Source: an uncultured Actinoplanes sp.
Lineage (GTDB): Bacteria; Actinomycetota; Actinomycetes; Mycobacteriales; Micromonosporaceae
NCBI GenBank assembly: GCA_934667465.1
Contig: CAKUMG010000468.1
Coordinates: 1-5,512, forward strand
DNA length: 5,512 nucleotides
Direction of reading: 5' to 3'
Both the position numbers and the translations under genes were made by a program. This document shows positions 4,448-5,512 of this stretch, in pieces (the first letter of the stretch is position 1; each line of letters starts with the position of its first letter). The notes under the pieces were generated by a model. It was not told the origin of the DNA and ran no database searches. It saw only the letters and a program-made list of their open reading frames with translations.

Positions 4448-5512
4448 GAAGGTCCCAGCACGTCGGCGCGCAGCCGGGCGGCGGCCTGGAGCAGCGCGGC
4501 GGCCTCCGCCTGTTCCTCCGTGGGCACCCGCGTGCCGGCCGCCAGCGACAGCGCCTCGCCGACGGTCTCCACGCCGCCGAGCGCGTCACGGACCGGGCGG
4601 CCGAGCGCGGCCGTCGACCCGGCGGCCTCGTGCCGGCAGAAGACGGCCAGCTCGCAGGCGGACAGGCACTCGGGGGCGTAGCGCGCCTCGACCCGGCCCA
4701 GCGCCGTGACCAGCTCGGCGGGCGGCAGGGCCACGTCGAAGCTCACCTCCGGCGGCAGCGCGGCGGCAAGGTCGGTGACCGAGGCGAGCCGGGTGAGCTG
4801 ACGGCGCAGCGTGGCGAGCTGCTTGCGGACGTCGATGACCACGGCGGCCGGGCTCATCGAGAAGTCGCGCGGGCAGACCAGGACGACCTCATGGCTGACC
4901 AGCATGGGGTCGTGGCCGAGCTCCTCGAGCAGGCGGCGCAGCGCGAGCACGTACACGGCGGCCTGGACCGCGGCGGCCGAGACCTTGGCGCTGTCGGCCT
5001 GCCCGTCCACGATCGCGAAGGACTTGATCTCGACGACGTGCAGCCGCCCCTCGACCTGGAACGCGATCAGGTCGGGCTCGAGGAAGACCTGACGGCCGGC
5101 CACCTCGAGGGTGAGCAGGGGATGGTCGACCAGCGCGGCCCCGGCGGCGCCCGCGAGCAGCTCGCGGGTGCGGCGGTGCCGGGCGGTGAGCGTGGCGTCG
5201 GCGTCCTCGCCCAGGTCGTCGTAGCCGACCTCGGGCACGTGCAGGTCGAGCACCTCACTCAGCACCTCGAGCAGCAGCGCGCCGCCGTCGGCCTTGAGCA
5301 TCGCCTCGAAGCCGTTGCCGCGGGCGAGCGCGAACCGGGACTGGCCGAAGCCCATCGGGTAGCCGATGTGCTCGGCCAGCCGTGGCTTGTCCACCCCGGC
5401 GGCGTCGAGCACGGCCCGCCGGTTGCAGCCGGGGTTGCCGGTGAGCGCCGCGATGGTCCGGGCGTTGTGCCGCTTGGGCGGGGTGTCGCCGCGCAGCCGG
5501 TCGAGCGCCGCG
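4444..5512 (-). CDS. PD-(D/E)XK nuclease of the RecB/Cas4 type with probable Fe-S cluster (5' truncated)
   Basis: The frame is open from the right edge (first full codon 5511-5509) to TGA at 4446-4444, giving 355 visible residues; the true start lies beyond 5512. A GTG at 5412 is internal, because the conserved-looking cysteine sits upstream of it. Counting from 5511, the nuclease motifs in order are GNGFE (65-69), FLEPDL (143-148, acidic D147), VVEIKS (159-164, E161 and K163) and QAAVY (183-187, the QxxxY motif typical of RecB and Cas4 nucleases). Cysteines are C29 (GNPGC), then C282, C286 and C292 in ECLSACELAVFCRHEA. One cysteine near the N-terminus plus three after the nuclease core is the layout of Fe-S nucleases such as Cas4 and AddB. 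It would cut DNA, probably processively or at ends. No cas1, cas2 or CRISPR array is in view, so Cas4 itself is not claimed. It is coupled to the 497-residue gene. Confidence 0.85.
   Translation of the reverse strand, partial: AALDRLRGDTPPKRHNARTIAALTGNPGCNRRAVLDAAGVDKPRLAEHIGYPMGFGQSRFALARGNGFEAMLKADGGALLLEVLSEVLDLHVPEVGYDDLGEDADATLTARHRRTRELLAGAAGAALVDHPLLTLEVAGRQVFLEPDLIAFQVEGRLHVVEIKSFAIVDGQADSAKVSAAAVQAAVYVLALRRLLEELGHDPMLVSHEVVLVCPRDFSMSPAAVVIDVRKQLATLRRQLTRLASVTDLAAALPPEVSFDVALPPAELVTALGRVEARYAPECLSACELAVFCRHEAAGSTAALGRPVRDALGGVETVGEALSLAAGTRVPTEEQAEAAALLQAAARLRADVLGPS

Noticed and set aside
3038..4709. Plus-strand frames opposite the nuclease pair
   Set aside because: The minus-strand proteins have recognisable motifs and coupled start/stop; the plus-strand translations are low-complexity and Arg/Gly/Ala-rich.
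5410..5412. GTG at 5412 as the nuclease start
   Set aside because: The frame is open to the window edge, and the 33 codons upstream include the cysteine expected to complete the Fe-S set (codon 5425-5427).
4444..5512. Calling the nuclease Cas4 and the region a CRISPR locus
   Set aside because: No repeat-spacer array, cas1 or cas2 is present, and the C-terminal cysteine spacing differs; only the fold type and cluster layout are supported.

Overview
The window is very GC-rich DNA with strong third-position G/C bias, frequent GTG starts and long antisense shadow reading frames. This points to a high-GC actinomycete. The GAF-GAF-SpoIIE phosphatase and the primase-type C-terminus would fit an Actinoplanes/Micromonospora-like organism, but this is an inference from style and no species marker is present.

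Layout: (1) Bases 1-527, plus strand, hold the 3' end of a gene whose last conserved block resembles the C-terminal helical module of actinobacterial primase/polymerase-type proteins. It is followed by a disordered tail of thirteen pentapeptide repeats. (2) Bases 528-652 are intergenic and contain a 7-9-7 dyad. (3) Bases 653-874 encode a 73-residue protein of unknown function. (4) Bases 875-1025 are intergenic, with a 12-bp GC-rich triplication, a weak promoter-like region and a short inverted repeat just before a strong ribosome binding site. (5) Bases 1026-2939 encode a 637-residue GAF-GAF-PP2C (SpoIIE/RsbU-type) protein phosphatase with all metal-binding motifs intact. (6) A 21/22-bp tandem repeat at 2932-3017 spans the convergent 3' ends and supplies both stop codons. 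(7) Bases 2954-5512, minus strand, hold a two-gene translationally coupled unit. First comes a PD-(D/E)XK nuclease of the RecB/Cas4 type with a probable four-cysteine Fe-S cluster, running off the right edge. It is followed by a 497-residue protein of no family I recognise, whose GTG start overlaps the nuclease TGA by four bases.

The minus-strand pair is the most interesting part. A Fe-S RecB-type nuclease coupled to a large uncharacterised partner, with no CRISPR array or cas1/cas2 in view, looks like part of a DNA-processing or genome-defence module whose remaining genes (a helicase or ATPase would be the natural guess) would lie beyond base 5512. That wider function is inference. The nuclease call rests on visible motifs. 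The plus-strand phosphatase appears to be an independent signalling gene with no sigma-factor partner in view.
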